From an uncultured Microbacterium sp. (GTDB lineage Bacteria; Actinomycetota; Actinomycetes; Actinomycetales; Microbacteriaceae): 33,607 nucleotides of DNA. The notes under the pieces are model-generated. The model saw only the letters and a list, made by a program, of their open reading frames with translations, was not told the DNA's origin and made no database searches. Positions 15,857 to 23,356 of the stretch are shown here, in pieces. Location of the stretch: contig NZ_CAJYPF010000040.1 of the NCBI RefSeq assembly GCF_913776565.1, positions 1-33,607 of the forward strand, in the 5' to 3' direction. Made by a program: the position numbers and the translations under genes. How positions within the stretch are numbered: the first letter of the stretch is position 1; each line of letters begins with the position of its first letter.

Positions 15857-16684
15857 TCAGTCGTCCAGGTGCACCAGCGCGGCGCTGCGCTCCCACAGCA
15901 CCTTCGCCACGGCCGGGTCGTCGGCCAGGCGGTTGGTCTTGGCGGGCTTGTTGTTGGCGTAGAAGCCGCCGGGCTCCCAGTCGACGCCCGGCTTGCCGAG
16001 AGCGAGCCACGTCAGGCGCGCCCCGCCCACCGAGGTCGAGGTCATGAGCTGCTGCGCGAGGGGACCGCCGTACAGGAACTTCCACGGGCCGTTGCTCGAG
16101 GAGCCGAAGTTCGAGGCGATCACGCCGGGGTGGAAGGCGACCGCCGACAGCCCCTCGTCGCCGAACCGGCGGTGGAGCTCCTTGGTGAACAGGACGTTGG
16201 CGAGCTTGGCGTTGCCGTACGCCGCCGTCGAGGAGTACCGGCGCTCGCCCTGCAGGTCGTCGAGGTCGAACCGCGGGAAGAGCTTGGCCGCGGCGCTGGA
16301 GGTCTGGATGACCGAGGCGCCGGATTCGAGCAACCGCTCGCGCAGCAGGTTCGTGAGCAGGAACGGAGCGAGGTGGTTCACCTGGAAGGTCGTCTCGTAT
16401 CCGTCCGTGGTGAGAGTGCGCTCGCCGAAGACGCCACCGGCATTGTTCGCGAGAACGTCGATGCGCGGATACCTCTCGAGCAGGGATGCCGCGAGCTCGC
16501 GCACCTGAGACAGGTCGCTGAAGTCGGCGACGAACGAGTCCACCCCGAGAGTGCGTGCGACGCGCGCCGTCTTGTCGGGGTTGCGTCCGACGACCACCAC
16601 CTCTTCACCCAGCTGAGCGAGCTGCTTCGCGGATGCGGCGCCGATGCCGTCGCTGGCGCCGGTGATGACGATGGTGCGGGTCAT
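15857..16684 (-). CDS. Short-chain dehydrogenase/reductase
   Basis: 275 residues, classical SDR fold: NAD(P) motif TGASDGIG (8-15), NNAGG (80-84), catalytic Ser130 (QTSSAAAK), Tyr156 and Lys160 (YGNAKLA). The insert between Ser and Tyr and the sequence AFHPGVIASNFG resemble retinol-dehydrogenase-like bacterial SDRs; R34 after the second strand (VVVGRNPDK) favours NADP(H). Substrate unknown. Start at 16684: GGAGG with 5-nt spacing, and TAGCGT (16711-16716) as -10 with a short leader. Separated from the flavocytochrome gene by about 140 nt in which I see nothing beyond the latter's promoter. Confidence 0.9.
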   Translation of the reverse strand: MTRTIVITGASDGIGAASAKQLAQLGEEVVVVGRNPDKTARVARTLGVDSFVADFSDLSQVRELAASLLERYPRIDVLANNAGGVFGERTLTTDGYETTFQVNHLAPFLLTNLLRERLLESGASVIQTSSAAAKLFPRFDLDDLQGERRYSSTAAYGNAKLANVLFTKELHRRFGDEGLSAVAFHPGVIASNFGSSSNGPWKFLYGGPLAQQLMTSTSVGGARLTWLALGKPGVDWEPGGFYANNKPAKTNRLADDPAVAKVLWERSAALVHLDD

Positions 16685-16710
16685 GGGAACCTCCAGGTCG
16701 TGTGCCCTCC

Positions 16711-16716
16711 ACGCTA
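16711..16716 (-). promoter_or_regulatory. -10 box of the SDR gene (TAGCGT)
   Basis: TAGCGT, 26 nt before the ATG, leaving a short leader that contains the Shine-Dalgarno. Confidence 0.5.
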
Positions 16717-16828
16717 ATCGCGGCATCCGACACCGCGGTGGGGGTTGCCCCCGGCATCCCGGACCTCCCGGAACTCACAGGCCGCTCCCAGCCCCACGGG
16801 ACCAAAACGCAGCGGACCGACGTTGTCT

Positions 16829-16860
16829 CCTGTGACGGCCGCCACAGGTCGTCATGACGA
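16829..16860 (+). promoter_or_regulatory. Two adjacent dyads upstream of msrB
   Basis: CCTGTG (16829-16834) and CACAGG (16843-16848) with 8-nt spacer, followed at once by the perfect 12-bp palindrome TCGTCATGACGA (16849-16860), which ends 13 nt before the msrB start. They could be operators or a 5'-leader hairpin; regulator unknown. Confidence 0.45.
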
Positions 16861-16873
16861 GAGGACACGAACC

Positions 16874-17332
16874 GTGAGCACGGAGTACCGGAAGACGTCG
16901 GAGGCGCTGAGCCGCCTCACCGACCGCCAGTTCGCCGTCACGCAGGACGACGCCACCGAGCCGCCGTTCCGCAACGAGTACTGGGACAACCACGAGGACG
17001 GCATCTACGTCGACGTCGTGTCGGGGCAGCCCCTGTTCAGCTCGACCGACAAGTTCGAGAGCGGCTCGGGCTGGCCGAGCTTCACCAAGCCGATCGACGA
17101 CGCCGCCGTCGTCGAGAAGAAGGACCGGACCCTGTGGATGACGCGCACCGAGGTGCGCTCCTCGGGCGCCGACAGCCACCTCGGTCACGTCTTCGACGAC
17201 GGCCCGCGCCAGGCCGGGGGCCTGCGATACTGCATGAACTCGGCTGCGCTGCGCTTCGTGCCCGTCGCCGAGCTCGAGGAGCAGGGCTACGGCGCGTTCC
17301 TCGCCCTGTTCCGCGAGAGCAGGGCCTCATGA
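16874..17332 (+). CDS. msrB: Peptide-methionine (R)-S-oxide reductase
   Basis: 152 residues, the full MsrB domain. Seen: [20 protein letters not shown] and the catalytic Cys120 in RYCMNSAAL. The two CxxC pairs that bind zinc in many MsrBs are absent ([12 protein letters not shown] and [12 protein letters not shown] occupy those places), and Cys120 is the only cysteine in the protein, so no internal resolving Cys exists; regeneration must use another thiol. It reduces the R form of methionine sulfoxide in proteins. The GTG at 16874 has GAGG 8-9 nt upstream. The gene runs directly into msrA, which handles the S form. Confidence 0.95.
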   Translation: MSTEYRKTSEALSRLTDRQFAVTQDDATEPPFRNEYWDNHEDGIYVDVVSGQPLFSSTDKFESGSGWPSFTKPIDDAAVVEKKDRTLWMTRTEVRSSGADSHLGHVFDDGPRQAGGLRYCMNSAALRFVPVAELEEQGYGAFLALFRESRAS

Positions 17333-17370
17333 ACCTCTTCCCCTTCCGCAACCGTAAAAGGAGCACCAGC

Positions 17371-17925
17371 ATGACCAGCGGACCTTCCGACACCGGCGAG
17401 ATCACCCGCCGTCCCGGCACCGAGACCGCCGTCCTCGCGGGCGGCTGCTTCTGGGGCGTCGAGGACCTCATCCGCCGCCAGCCCGGCGTGCTCGACACGC
17501 GCGTCGGCTACACCGGCGGCAAGAACGACCACGCGACGTACCGCAACCACCCCGGCCACGCCGAGGCCGTGGAGATCGTCTTCGACCCCGCGCAGACGTC
17601 GTACCGCGACATCCTGGCGTTCTTCTTCCAGATCCACGACCCGTCGACCCTGAACCGTCAGGGCAACGACATCGGCACGAGCTACCGCTCGGCGATCTTC
17701 CCGCTCTCGCCCGAGCAGGAGAAGGTCGCGCGCGACACGATCGCCGACGTCGACGCCTCGGGCATCTGGCCCGCGAAGGTCGTCACCACGATCGAGCCCG
17801 AGGCTCCCTTCTGGGAGGCCGAGCCCGAGCACCAGGACTACCTGATCCGCATCCCCAACGGCTACACGTGTCACTTCGTGCGCCCCGGCTGGGTGCTGCC
17901 CAAGCGCGAGCAGGCCTCGGCGTAA
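17371..17925 (+). CDS. msrA: Peptide-methionine (S)-S-oxide reductase
   Basis: 184 residues. The catalytic motif GGCFWG (Cys26) is followed by [43 protein letters not shown] and EPEHQDYL, all typical of MsrA. Cys167 ([12 protein letters not shown]) is the likely resolving cysteine. The ATG at 17371 is preferred because of AAAAGGAG 7 nt upstream. An in-frame ATG at 17329 overlaps the msrB stop (ATGA) and would add 14 basic residues ([13 protein letters not shown]) with a poorer ribosome site. Co-transcribed with msrB, with a strong terminator right after. Confidence 0.96.
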   Translation: MTSGPSDTGEITRRPGTETAVLAGGCFWGVEDLIRRQPGVLDTRVGYTGGKNDHATYRNHPGHAEAVEIVFDPAQTSYRDILAFFFQIHDPSTLNRQGNDIGTSYRSAIFPLSPEQEKVARDTIADVDASGIWPAKVVTTIEPEAPFWEAEPEHQDYLIRIPNGYTCHFVRPGWVLPKREQASA

Positions 17926-17933
17926 GTCTCTTC

Positions 17934-17974
17934 ACGGGCCCGGATGCCACGGCATCCGGGCCCGTCTTCTTTCT
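17934..17974 (+). terminator. Rho-independent terminator of msrBA
   Basis: Perfect 15-bp inverted repeat (17934-17948 against 17951-17965) followed by CTTCTTTCT. The core of the stem is an inverted pair of the recurring heptamer, GGATGCC and GGCATCC. Confidence 0.9.
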
Positions 17975-18083
17975 GGGGCGTCCGGAACACGCGGTCCGCC
18001 GTCGACTCGGCCCGGTGTGTACTCGACACTCGACGGGTGGGGCTGCGCACCGCAACCCCGAGGGTGGGGGACGAGGTGCTTCG

Positions 18084-18089
18084 TAGGCT
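18084..18089 (+). promoter_or_regulatory. Leaderless-type -10 box (TAGGCT)
   Basis: TAGGCT, 6 nt before the ATG at 18096; no Shine-Dalgarno follows. Confidence 0.6.
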
Positions 18090-18095
18090 CGTGGA

Positions 18096-19331
18096 ATGAA
18101 CGAGTACGACGTGATCGTGGTCGGTGCGGGGCTCGCCGGACTGCGCGCCGCCACCCGGCTCGCCGAGGCCGGTCGCGACGTCGTCCTGCTCGAGGCCGGT
18201 GACGCCGTGGGCGGGCGCGAGCGCACCGACGTCGTCGACGGCTACCGCCTCGACCGGGGCTTCCACGTGCTCAACCCCGCGTACCCCGCGATCCGGCGGT
18301 GGGTGGACGTACCGGCGCTCGCGCTGCGGCGGTTTCCCGTCGCCGTCGGCGTGCGGCTCGACGACCGCCTCGTGCGCCTGGCCCATCCGCTGCGGTATCC
18401 CTCGTCGATCCGGGCGACGCTGGCGAGCGGGCTCGTCCGTCCCGCGGACGCGATCGCCCTCGCCCGGTGGGCGGCGCCGGTGATCGCGTCGGCGCGCGCG
18501 GCGACGCGCGGCCCCGATCGGTCGCTCGACGAGGCATGGGACCGCGCGGGCGTGCGCGGCCCGCTGCGCGAGGCCGTCCTCGAGCCCTTCCTCGCCGGTG
18601 TGCTCGCCGACGACCGGCAGCAGACCTCCGACGCGTTCGTGCGCCTGCTGATCCGCAGCTTCGCCCTCGGAGCCCCCGGTGTGCCCGCGGCCGGCATCGG
18701 CGCCCTGCCCGCGCAGCTCGCCGACACCGCCCGTCGCGCGGGCGCCGGCATCCGCCTCGGGCACCGCGTCGTGTCGACCCGCCGACGCGCGCGCGGCTGG
18801 CATGTCGGGATCGACGGCGGGGATGCGGTGACCGCCCACTCCGTGATCGTGGCGACCGGGCTCGATCCCGCTCTCGACGTCCCGCTCCCCCGCCCGCGCG
18901 GCCTGCAGACGTGGTGGTTCGCCGCCGACCGCGCGCCGAGCGATGACCCCGCCCTGCGGCTCGACGGACGTCGGCGCGGCCCGATCGTCAACAGCGCCGT
19001 CATGACGAACACGGCGCCCACCTACGCGCCGCGCGGACAGCACCTCGTGCAGGCCACCTGCGTCCTCGGCGCGAACGCCCCGGAGGCCCTGGTGCGCACG
19101 CAGTTGTCCGAGATCTGGGATGCCGACACGCGGCCGTGGCGCCTGCTGCGCCGTGATGACATCGACGGCGCCCTGCCCGCTCAGGACCCGCCGCTGCGTC
19201 TGCGTCGCCCCGTCCGTCTCGCGGACGGGCGCTACGTCGCCGGGGACCACCGCGACACCGCGTCGATCCAGGGCGCTCTCGTCTCGGGTCAGCGCGCCGC
19301 CGAGGCGGTGCTGGCCGATCTCGCGCGATGA
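18096..19331 (+). CDS. FAD-dependent oxidoreductase, amine-oxidase/phytoene-desaturase-like
   Basis: 411 residues. The N-terminal dinucleotide fold VIVVGAGLAGLRAATRLAEAG with VVLLEAGDAVGGRERTD is the FAD site of the flavin amine-oxidase/CrtI superfamily; the C-terminus LADGRYVAGDHRDTASIQGALVSGQRAAEAVL is the second FAD-binding part. No membrane segment. The middle (about 60-240) is poorly characterised and does not tell the substrate. Neighbours give no pathway: no carotenoid genes are in the window. The start is supported by a TAGGCT box exactly 6 nt upstream. Converges with the acetyltransferase gene with only 6 bp between stops. Confidence 0.88.
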   Translation: MNEYDVIVVGAGLAGLRAATRLAEAGRDVVLLEAGDAVGGRERTDVVDGYRLDRGFHVLNPAYPAIRRWVDVPALALRRFPVAVGVRLDDRLVRLAHPLRYPSSIRATLASGLVRPADAIALARWAAPVIASARAATRGPDRSLDEAWDRAGVRGPLREAVLEPFLAGVLADDRQQTSDAFVRLLIRSFALGAPGVPAAGIGALPAQLADTARRAGAGIRLGHRVVSTRRRARGWHVGIDGGDAVTAHSVIVATGLDPALDVPLPRPRGLQTWWFAADRAPSDDPALRLDGRRRGPIVNSAVMTNTAPTYAPRGQHLVQATCVLGANAPEALVRTQLSEIWDADTRPWRLLRRDDIDGALPAQDPPLRLRRPVRLADGRYVAGDHRDTASIQGALVSGQRAAEAVLADLAR

Positions 19332-19337
19332 CGGGTG

Positions 19338-19838
19338 CTACGCGCGCGCGGCGAGCGCCGTCAGGGCCTCGCCGGTGACCCGGCGCGTGGTCCACTCGTC
19401 CATCGCGTGGGCGCCGAGGGCGCGGTAGAACCCGATCGCCGGCTCGTTCCAGTCCAGCACGGTCCACTCCAGTCGCGGGTAGCCCTTGTCGACGCACTCC
19501 CCCGCCAGGGCGGACAGCAGGGCCACGCCGTACCCGTTCGAGCGGAACCGCTCGTGGACGTAGAGGTCTTCGAGCCAGATGCCGTGGCGCCCTGTCCACG
19601 TCGAGTAGGTGAGGAACCAGATCGCGATCGCGCGGATCTCGCCCTCGCCGCCGTCCACCACGAACGCGAAAGCGCGGGGGTCGTCGCCGAACAGGGTCGC
19701 CGCGATCATCTCGGCCGTGTTGTCGACGGCATCCGGTTCGCGTTCGTAGTCGGCGAGGGCCTGGACGCAGGCGAGGATGCCGGTCTCGTCGCCGCGTCGG
19801 GCGGGGCGCAGCTCGGCGCCATCGGTGAGGGTCGTCAT
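19338..19838 (-). CDS. GNAT acetyltransferase, SSAT-like
   Basis: 166 residues. Acetyl-CoA-binding loop FRSNGYGVALLSALA preceded by LEDLYVHERF, then LEWTVLDWNEPAIGFYRALGA and MDEWTTRRVTGEAL. This combination resembles the spermidine/spermine N1-acetyltransferase (SSAT/SSAT2) branch; substrates in bacterial members include polyamines and thialysine-like amines, but this is inferred from family resemblance. Cytoplasmic. The start has TAGCCT exactly 6 nt upstream, so a leaderless mRNA is likely. Confidence 0.9.
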   Translation of the reverse strand: MTTLTDGAELRPARRGDETGILACVQALADYEREPDAVDNTAEMIAATLFGDDPRAFAFVVDGGEGEIRAIAIWFLTYSTWTGRHGIWLEDLYVHERFRSNGYGVALLSALAGECVDKGYPRLEWTVLDWNEPAIGFYRALGAHAMDEWTTRRVTGEALTALAARA

Positions 19839-19844
19839 GCTCCG

Positions 19845-19850
19845 AGGCTA
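19845..19850 (-). promoter_or_regulatory. Leaderless-type -10 box of the GNAT gene (TAGCCT)
   Basis: TAGCCT, 6 nt before the ATG at 19838. Confidence 0.6.
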
Positions 19851-19866
19851 TCGAGCGCGCCCGCGG

Positions 19867-20820
19867 TCAGCCGAGCGGCTCCCAGCTCTGCTGTGCGACG
19901 CGGCGGAAGTTGCCGCCGAGCACGGCGGCGATGTCGGCGTCGGCCCATCCCCGCTCGCGCAGGGCGGCGCCGAGACCGATGAACGTTTCGGGCGGCATCC
20001 ACTCCACCGGACCCCACGCGGTGTAGCTGGCGTCGTACAGCTCGGGACTCGACGCGAGCTCGACGCGGAAGGTCTGCCAGTCGAACGAGAAGTCGGTGCT
20101 GACCCCGACGTGCGCGACCCCGACCAGCTCGACCGCGTACTCGAGGTGGCGCGCCATCGCCTCCAGCGTCGGAGTGTTGGGCCCCAGGAAGATCCCCACG
20201 CCCGTGATGCCGACGACCCCGCCGGTGTCGGCCGCGGCGCGCGCCTGGTCGTCGGTGAGGTTGCGCGGGTGCTCCCACACGGCCCGCATGTTCGAGTGGC
20301 TGAACACCACGGGGCGGGTGGATGCGGCGCACATGTCCATCGAGGTACGCACGCCGACGTGCGAGCCGTCCGGCACCATGCCCGACCGGTTCATCTCGCG
20401 GACGAGGTCGCGGCCCCAGGTGGTGAGCCCCTCGTCGATGGGGTCGAGGCAGCCGCCGCCGACGGCGTTGGCGTGGTTGTAGACCGGGCCGAGCGCGCGC
20501 ACGCCCGCGGCGACGAGTCGGGCGACCGCGTCGAGGTCGCCGCCGAGGGGACCGGCGTCCTCGAGGTCGAACACCACGGCGGTGTCGCCCGCGGCGGCGA
20601 TCCGATCGACGTCGTCCACCGACGCGGCGAGCGCCAGGCCGTCGATCCGCTCGACCTGCGCGCGGAAGGCGCCGAGCAGGGATGCCGTGAGCGCGGGCGG
20701 GTGCGGGGAGAAGCCGACGTTCAGCGACACCAGGCCCCCGCCCGCGGGACGGTAGCGGTGCAGTTCGCCCAGGTCGGCGGTCTCGACGAGTTCGGCGCAG
20801 GCGTGCTGGTCCCAGAGCAT
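19867..20820 (-). CDS. Membrane-dipeptidase family (M19) protein, variant metal site
   Basis: 317 residues, no signal peptide. Family motifs: bridging Glu (VVFDLEDAG), His in VYNHANAVGG, His in VVFSHSNMRAV and Asp in HVGVSTDF. The first zinc motif, HxD in typical M19 enzymes, reads D4-Q-H6-A-C8, so Cys stands where the second ligand Asp is expected. Typical members hydrolyse dipeptides, including D-amino acid ones; a different metal arrangement could mean other substrates. The ATG overlaps the trhO stop codon (TGATG), so translation is coupled to trhO, an unusual pairing. A longer N-terminus is not supported because it would run into trhO. Confidence 0.88.
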   Translation of the reverse strand: MLWDQHACAELVETADLGELHRYRPAGGGLVSLNVGFSPHPPALTASLLGAFRAQVERIDGLALAASVDDVDRIAAAGDTAVVFDLEDAGPLGGDLDAVARLVAAGVRALGPVYNHANAVGGGCLDPIDEGLTTWGRDLVREMNRSGMVPDGSHVGVRTSMDMCAASTRPVVFSHSNMRAVWEHPRNLTDDQARAAADTGGVVGITGVGIFLGPNTPTLEAMARHLEYAVELVGVAHVGVSTDFSFDWQTFRVELASSPELYDASYTAWGPVEWMPPETFIGLGAALRERGWADADIAAVLGGNFRRVAQQSWEPLG

Positions 20821-21575
20821 CAGGCGGCGGCCGACTCTCGAGACGACGACACCGGTGCGAGGGAGGCGTCCAGCGCCTCGCGTCCGTCGAAGACGAAGCA
20901 GCCGCCGTTCCAGTGCGCCCCGCCCTGCTCCTCGAACCACCCGAGGATGCCCCCGTCGAGCTGGTAGGCGTCGACTCCCTCGTCGCGCAGGTGCAGGGCG
21001 GCCTTCTCGCACCGGATGCCGCCGGTGCAGAACGTGACGACCGTCTTGCCCTCGAGGGCGTCGCGGTGGGCGCTCGCGGCATCCGGGAACTGGGTGAAGC
21101 GCTCGATGCGCCAGTCCTTCGCGCCGGCGAAGGTGCCGTAGTCGACCTCGAACGCGTTGCGGGTGTCGACCAGGACGACCTCGCGGCCCTGGTCGTCGGC
21201 GCCGCGATCCAGCCAGCGTCGGAGCGTGTCCGGTGCCACCGCCGGGGCGCGTCCGTCCTGGGGGCGCACCTCGGGCCGATCCATGCGGATGATCTCGCGC
21301 TTGACCTTCACCAGCAGCCGCCCGAAGGGCACGGTGTCCGACCAGCTCTCCTTCGCGCGCACGGTCGCGAAGCGCGGGTCCCGCCGCAGCGCGTCGAGGA
21401 ATCCGCGCACGGCGTCCGCCCCGCCGGCGAGGAACAGGTTGATCCCCTCGTCGGCGAGCAGGATGGTCCCGCGCAGCCCGGCCGCGCTGGCGCGCTCGCG
21501 CAGCGTCTCGCGCAGGGCGGCGGGATCGTCGATGCGCGTGAACAGGTAGGCCGAGACGTTCAGGACGGATGCCAT
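20820..21575 (-). CDS. trhO: tRNA U34 hydroxylase, rhodanese-type (YceA/TrhO)
   Basis: 251 residues. An N-terminal acylphosphatase-like domain (LRGTILLADEGINLFLAG, FGRLLVKVKREIIRM) precedes a rhodanese domain (about 115-225) with LVDTRNAFEVDYGTF and the active-site loop FCTGGIRCEKA, Cys183 and Cys189. TrhO family members make 5-hydroxyuridine at position 34 of tRNA with oxygen. Start at 21575: ATG lies 7 nt after a TAGGGT box and there is no Shine-Dalgarno. The start codon sits in the centre of a 16-bp palindrome made of two opposite GGATGCC heptamers. The downstream dipeptidase is coupled through a TGATG overlap. Confidence 0.92.
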   Translation of the reverse strand: MASVLNVSAYLFTRIDDPAALRETLRERASAAGLRGTILLADEGINLFLAGGADAVRGFLDALRRDPRFATVRAKESWSDTVPFGRLLVKVKREIIRMDRPEVRPQDGRAPAVAPDTLRRWLDRGADDQGREVVLVDTRNAFEVDYGTFAGAKDWRIERFTQFPDAASAHRDALEGKTVVTFCTGGIRCEKAALHLRDEGVDAYQLDGGILGWFEEQGGAHWNGGCFVFDGREALDASLAPVSSSRESAAA

Positions 21576-21582
21576 GGCATCC
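21567..21582. repeat. Perfect 16-bp palindrome over the trhO start codon
   Basis: GGATGCCATGGCATCC is self-complementary and consists of the recurring heptamer in both orientations around the start codon. It would lie at the very 5' end of a leaderless trhO mRNA. Confidence 0.7.
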
Positions 21583-21588
21583 ACCCTA
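21583..21588 (-). promoter_or_regulatory. Leaderless-type -10 box of trhO (TAGGGT)
   Basis: TAGGGT, 7 nt before the ATG at 21575. Confidence 0.5.
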
Positions 21589-21661
21589 CGAAACGGAGTC
21601 GACCTGTTTCGGCGTCGAGACACGCTGGCGTCAAGCCGCCGGACGCCCCCGCCGTATCGCC

Positions 21662-21667
21662 TAGCGT
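21662..21667 (+). promoter_or_regulatory. -10 box of the glycosyltransferase operon (TAGCGT)
   Basis: TAGCGT, leaving a leader of about 20 nt that contains GGGAGG before the GTG at 21695. Confidence 0.5.
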
Positions 21668-21694
21668 GGGAAGCACTCGTCCCCGGGAGGAAGC

Positions 21695-22477
21695 GTGCCC
21701 CACGACCCCGCGCCAGCGACCCCGACCGTGTCGGTCGTCATCCCCGTCCGCGACGACGCTGCGCACCTGCGCCGCTGCCTCGAGGCCCTTCGGGCGCAGA
21801 CGCATCGTCCCGACGAGATCGTCGTGGTCGACAACGACTCCTCGGACGACAGCGCGGCCGTCGCCCGCGACGGCGGAGCGCGCGTGGTGTTCTGCGGTGA
21901 GCGCGGCATCCCCGCGGCGGCCGCGACGGGCTACGACGCCGCCCGCGGTGAGCTGATCCTGCGTCTCGACGCCGACAGCATCCCCGAACCGACGTGGGTG
22001 GGGAGCATGGTCGACGCCTTCGCGGATGACGCCGTGGACGCCGTCAGCGGCGGCGCCGTGTTCCACGACGGTCCCGCGGGGCAGCGCGTGGGCATGGCGC
22101 GGGCGTTCCTCGGCACCTACGTCGCCTTCGCCGCCCCCGCCCTCGGCCACGCCCCGTTGTGGGGGTCGAACATGGGCCTGCGTCGCAGCGCCTGGCGCGA
22201 TGTGCGCGACGAGGTGCACCTCGACCCCGAGCTGCACGACGATCTCGACCTGGCCTACCACCTCGGCGTCCGGCACCGGATCGGCGTCGTCTCGGGCCGG
22301 CACATGCGCGTGTCGTCGCGGACCGTCCAGCCCCGTCGCTTCGCGCGGTGCTTCCGCCGCGGGGCGGGCACGGTGTTCGCCCATTGGCCCGAGGACATCC
22401 CCCCGGCCCGGTGGGTGCGGGTGCTCCGGCGCCATCGACGCCGCGCCGACCGCGCGCTCGAGGAGGCCCGCGCGTGA
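21695..22477 (+). CDS. Family 2 glycosyltransferase
   Basis: 260 residues. GT-A fold: SVVIPVRDDAAHLRRCLEAL, EIVVVDNDSSDDS and the nucleotide-sugar/metal motif LRLDADS (DxD). The middle has a weakly hydrophobic segment (AFLGTYVAFAAPALGHAPLWG) and GSNMGLRRSAW, then a basic C-terminus; no clear membrane anchor. It should transfer a sugar from a nucleotide sugar to a lipid or glycan, acceptor unknown. GTG start at 21695 with GGGAGG and 4-nt spacing. Its stop overlaps the start of the EEP-family gene (GTGA), so the two are co-translated. Confidence 0.9.
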   Translation: MPHDPAPATPTVSVVIPVRDDAAHLRRCLEALRAQTHRPDEIVVVDNDSSDDSAAVARDGGARVVFCGERGIPAAAATGYDAARGELILRLDADSIPEPTWVGSMVDAFADDAVDAVSGGAVFHDGPAGQRVGMARAFLGTYVAFAAPALGHAPLWGSNMGLRRSAWRDVRDEVHLDPELHDDLDLAYHLGVRHRIGVVSGRHMRVSSRTVQPRRFARCFRRGAGTVFAHWPEDIPPARWVRVLRRHRRRADRALEEARA

Positions 22478-23307
22478 GCGGCGTGCTGTTTCCGACGGTC
22501 CGCGCGCCCGAGCTGCACGTGATGAGCTTCAACATCCGGCGTCGGTTCGACCGCGTCACCTGGCCGCCCGCCGACCGCTGGCCGCTGCGCAAGCAACGCC
22601 TGCGCACGTTCCTGAGCGCCACCACGCCTCACCTGCTGGGCGCACAGGAGGCCATGCCCGACCAGGCGCGGTGGGTGCAGGACGCGCTCGGCTCGTCGTA
22701 CGGCCGCGTGGGCCTGGGCCGCGGACCGCGGAAGGACGGCGAGGGCACGCCGCTGTTCTACGACCGGGATCGCCTCGAGGTCGAGGACTGGCAGCAGGTC
22801 GCCCTCTCGGACACCCCCGACGTCGCCGGATCCACCGGGTGGGGCAACACCATCCCCCGCATCGCCGTCATCGCGCAGCTGCGCGATCTCGAGACCGATG
22901 CGCGGTTCACGTTCGTGAATACGCACTTCGACGCGTTCTCGGCGCGGGCGCGCCGCCGGTCCGCGGCCTGGCTGCACGATCTGGCCGCGACGCGAACCCG
23001 CCCGCTGCTGTTCACCGCGGACGTCAACGCGCACGTGCGCTCGGCCGAGCTGGAGGCGATGTTCGCCGACGGCGGCCTCGTCGACACCTGGTCCTTCGCC
23101 CCCGCCCGCCGCACCGCGGAATGGGGATCGTTCAACAACTATCGACGGCCCAAGCTGGGGGCACGTCGCATCGACGCGATCCTCTCAAGCCCCGATGTGG
23201 GCGTCCGCGCCGTCGGGATCGACCCGCGCCCGACCGGGACGCAGTGGCCGAGCGACCACCTGCCGATCCAGGCCGTCGTGCGGCTGCCCGCGAGCGCGAC
23301 GTCGTGA
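22474..23307 (+). CDS. Endonuclease/exonuclease/phosphatase-family hydrolase
   Basis: 277 residues. EEP fold motifs: VMSFNIRRRF at the N-terminus, metal Glu in GAQEAM, VNTHFDAFS, FTADVNAHV (in place of the usual GDFN), and SDHLPIQAVV at the end with the catalytic His. No signal peptide, so cytoplasmic. The superfamily includes nucleases, sphingomyelinases and inositol phosphatases; the motif spacing does not single out DNA as substrate, and pairing with a glycosyltransferase would fit a phospho-sugar or lipid headgroup. That is inference from position. GTG start coupled to the upstream gene. Confidence 0.88.
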   Translation: MSGVLFPTVRAPELHVMSFNIRRRFDRVTWPPADRWPLRKQRLRTFLSATTPHLLGAQEAMPDQARWVQDALGSSYGRVGLGRGPRKDGEGTPLFYDRDRLEVEDWQQVALSDTPDVAGSTGWGNTIPRIAVIAQLRDLETDARFTFVNTHFDAFSARARRRSAAWLHDLAATRTRPLLFTADVNAHVRSAELEAMFADGGLVDTWSFAPARRTAEWGSFNNYRRPKLGARRIDAILSSPDVGVRAVGIDPRPTGTQWPSDHLPIQAVVRLPASATS

Positions 23308-23356
23308 CCGCCGGCATCCCCTCCGCGCGACCCCGTCCATCCGGGGAGGGATGCCG

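Noticed and set aside
17329..17370. Upstream msrA start overlapping the msrB stop
   Set aside because: In frame and coupled (ATGA), but the ATG at 17371 has a much better ribosome site and the extra residues are basic and not typical of the family. Kept as alternative.
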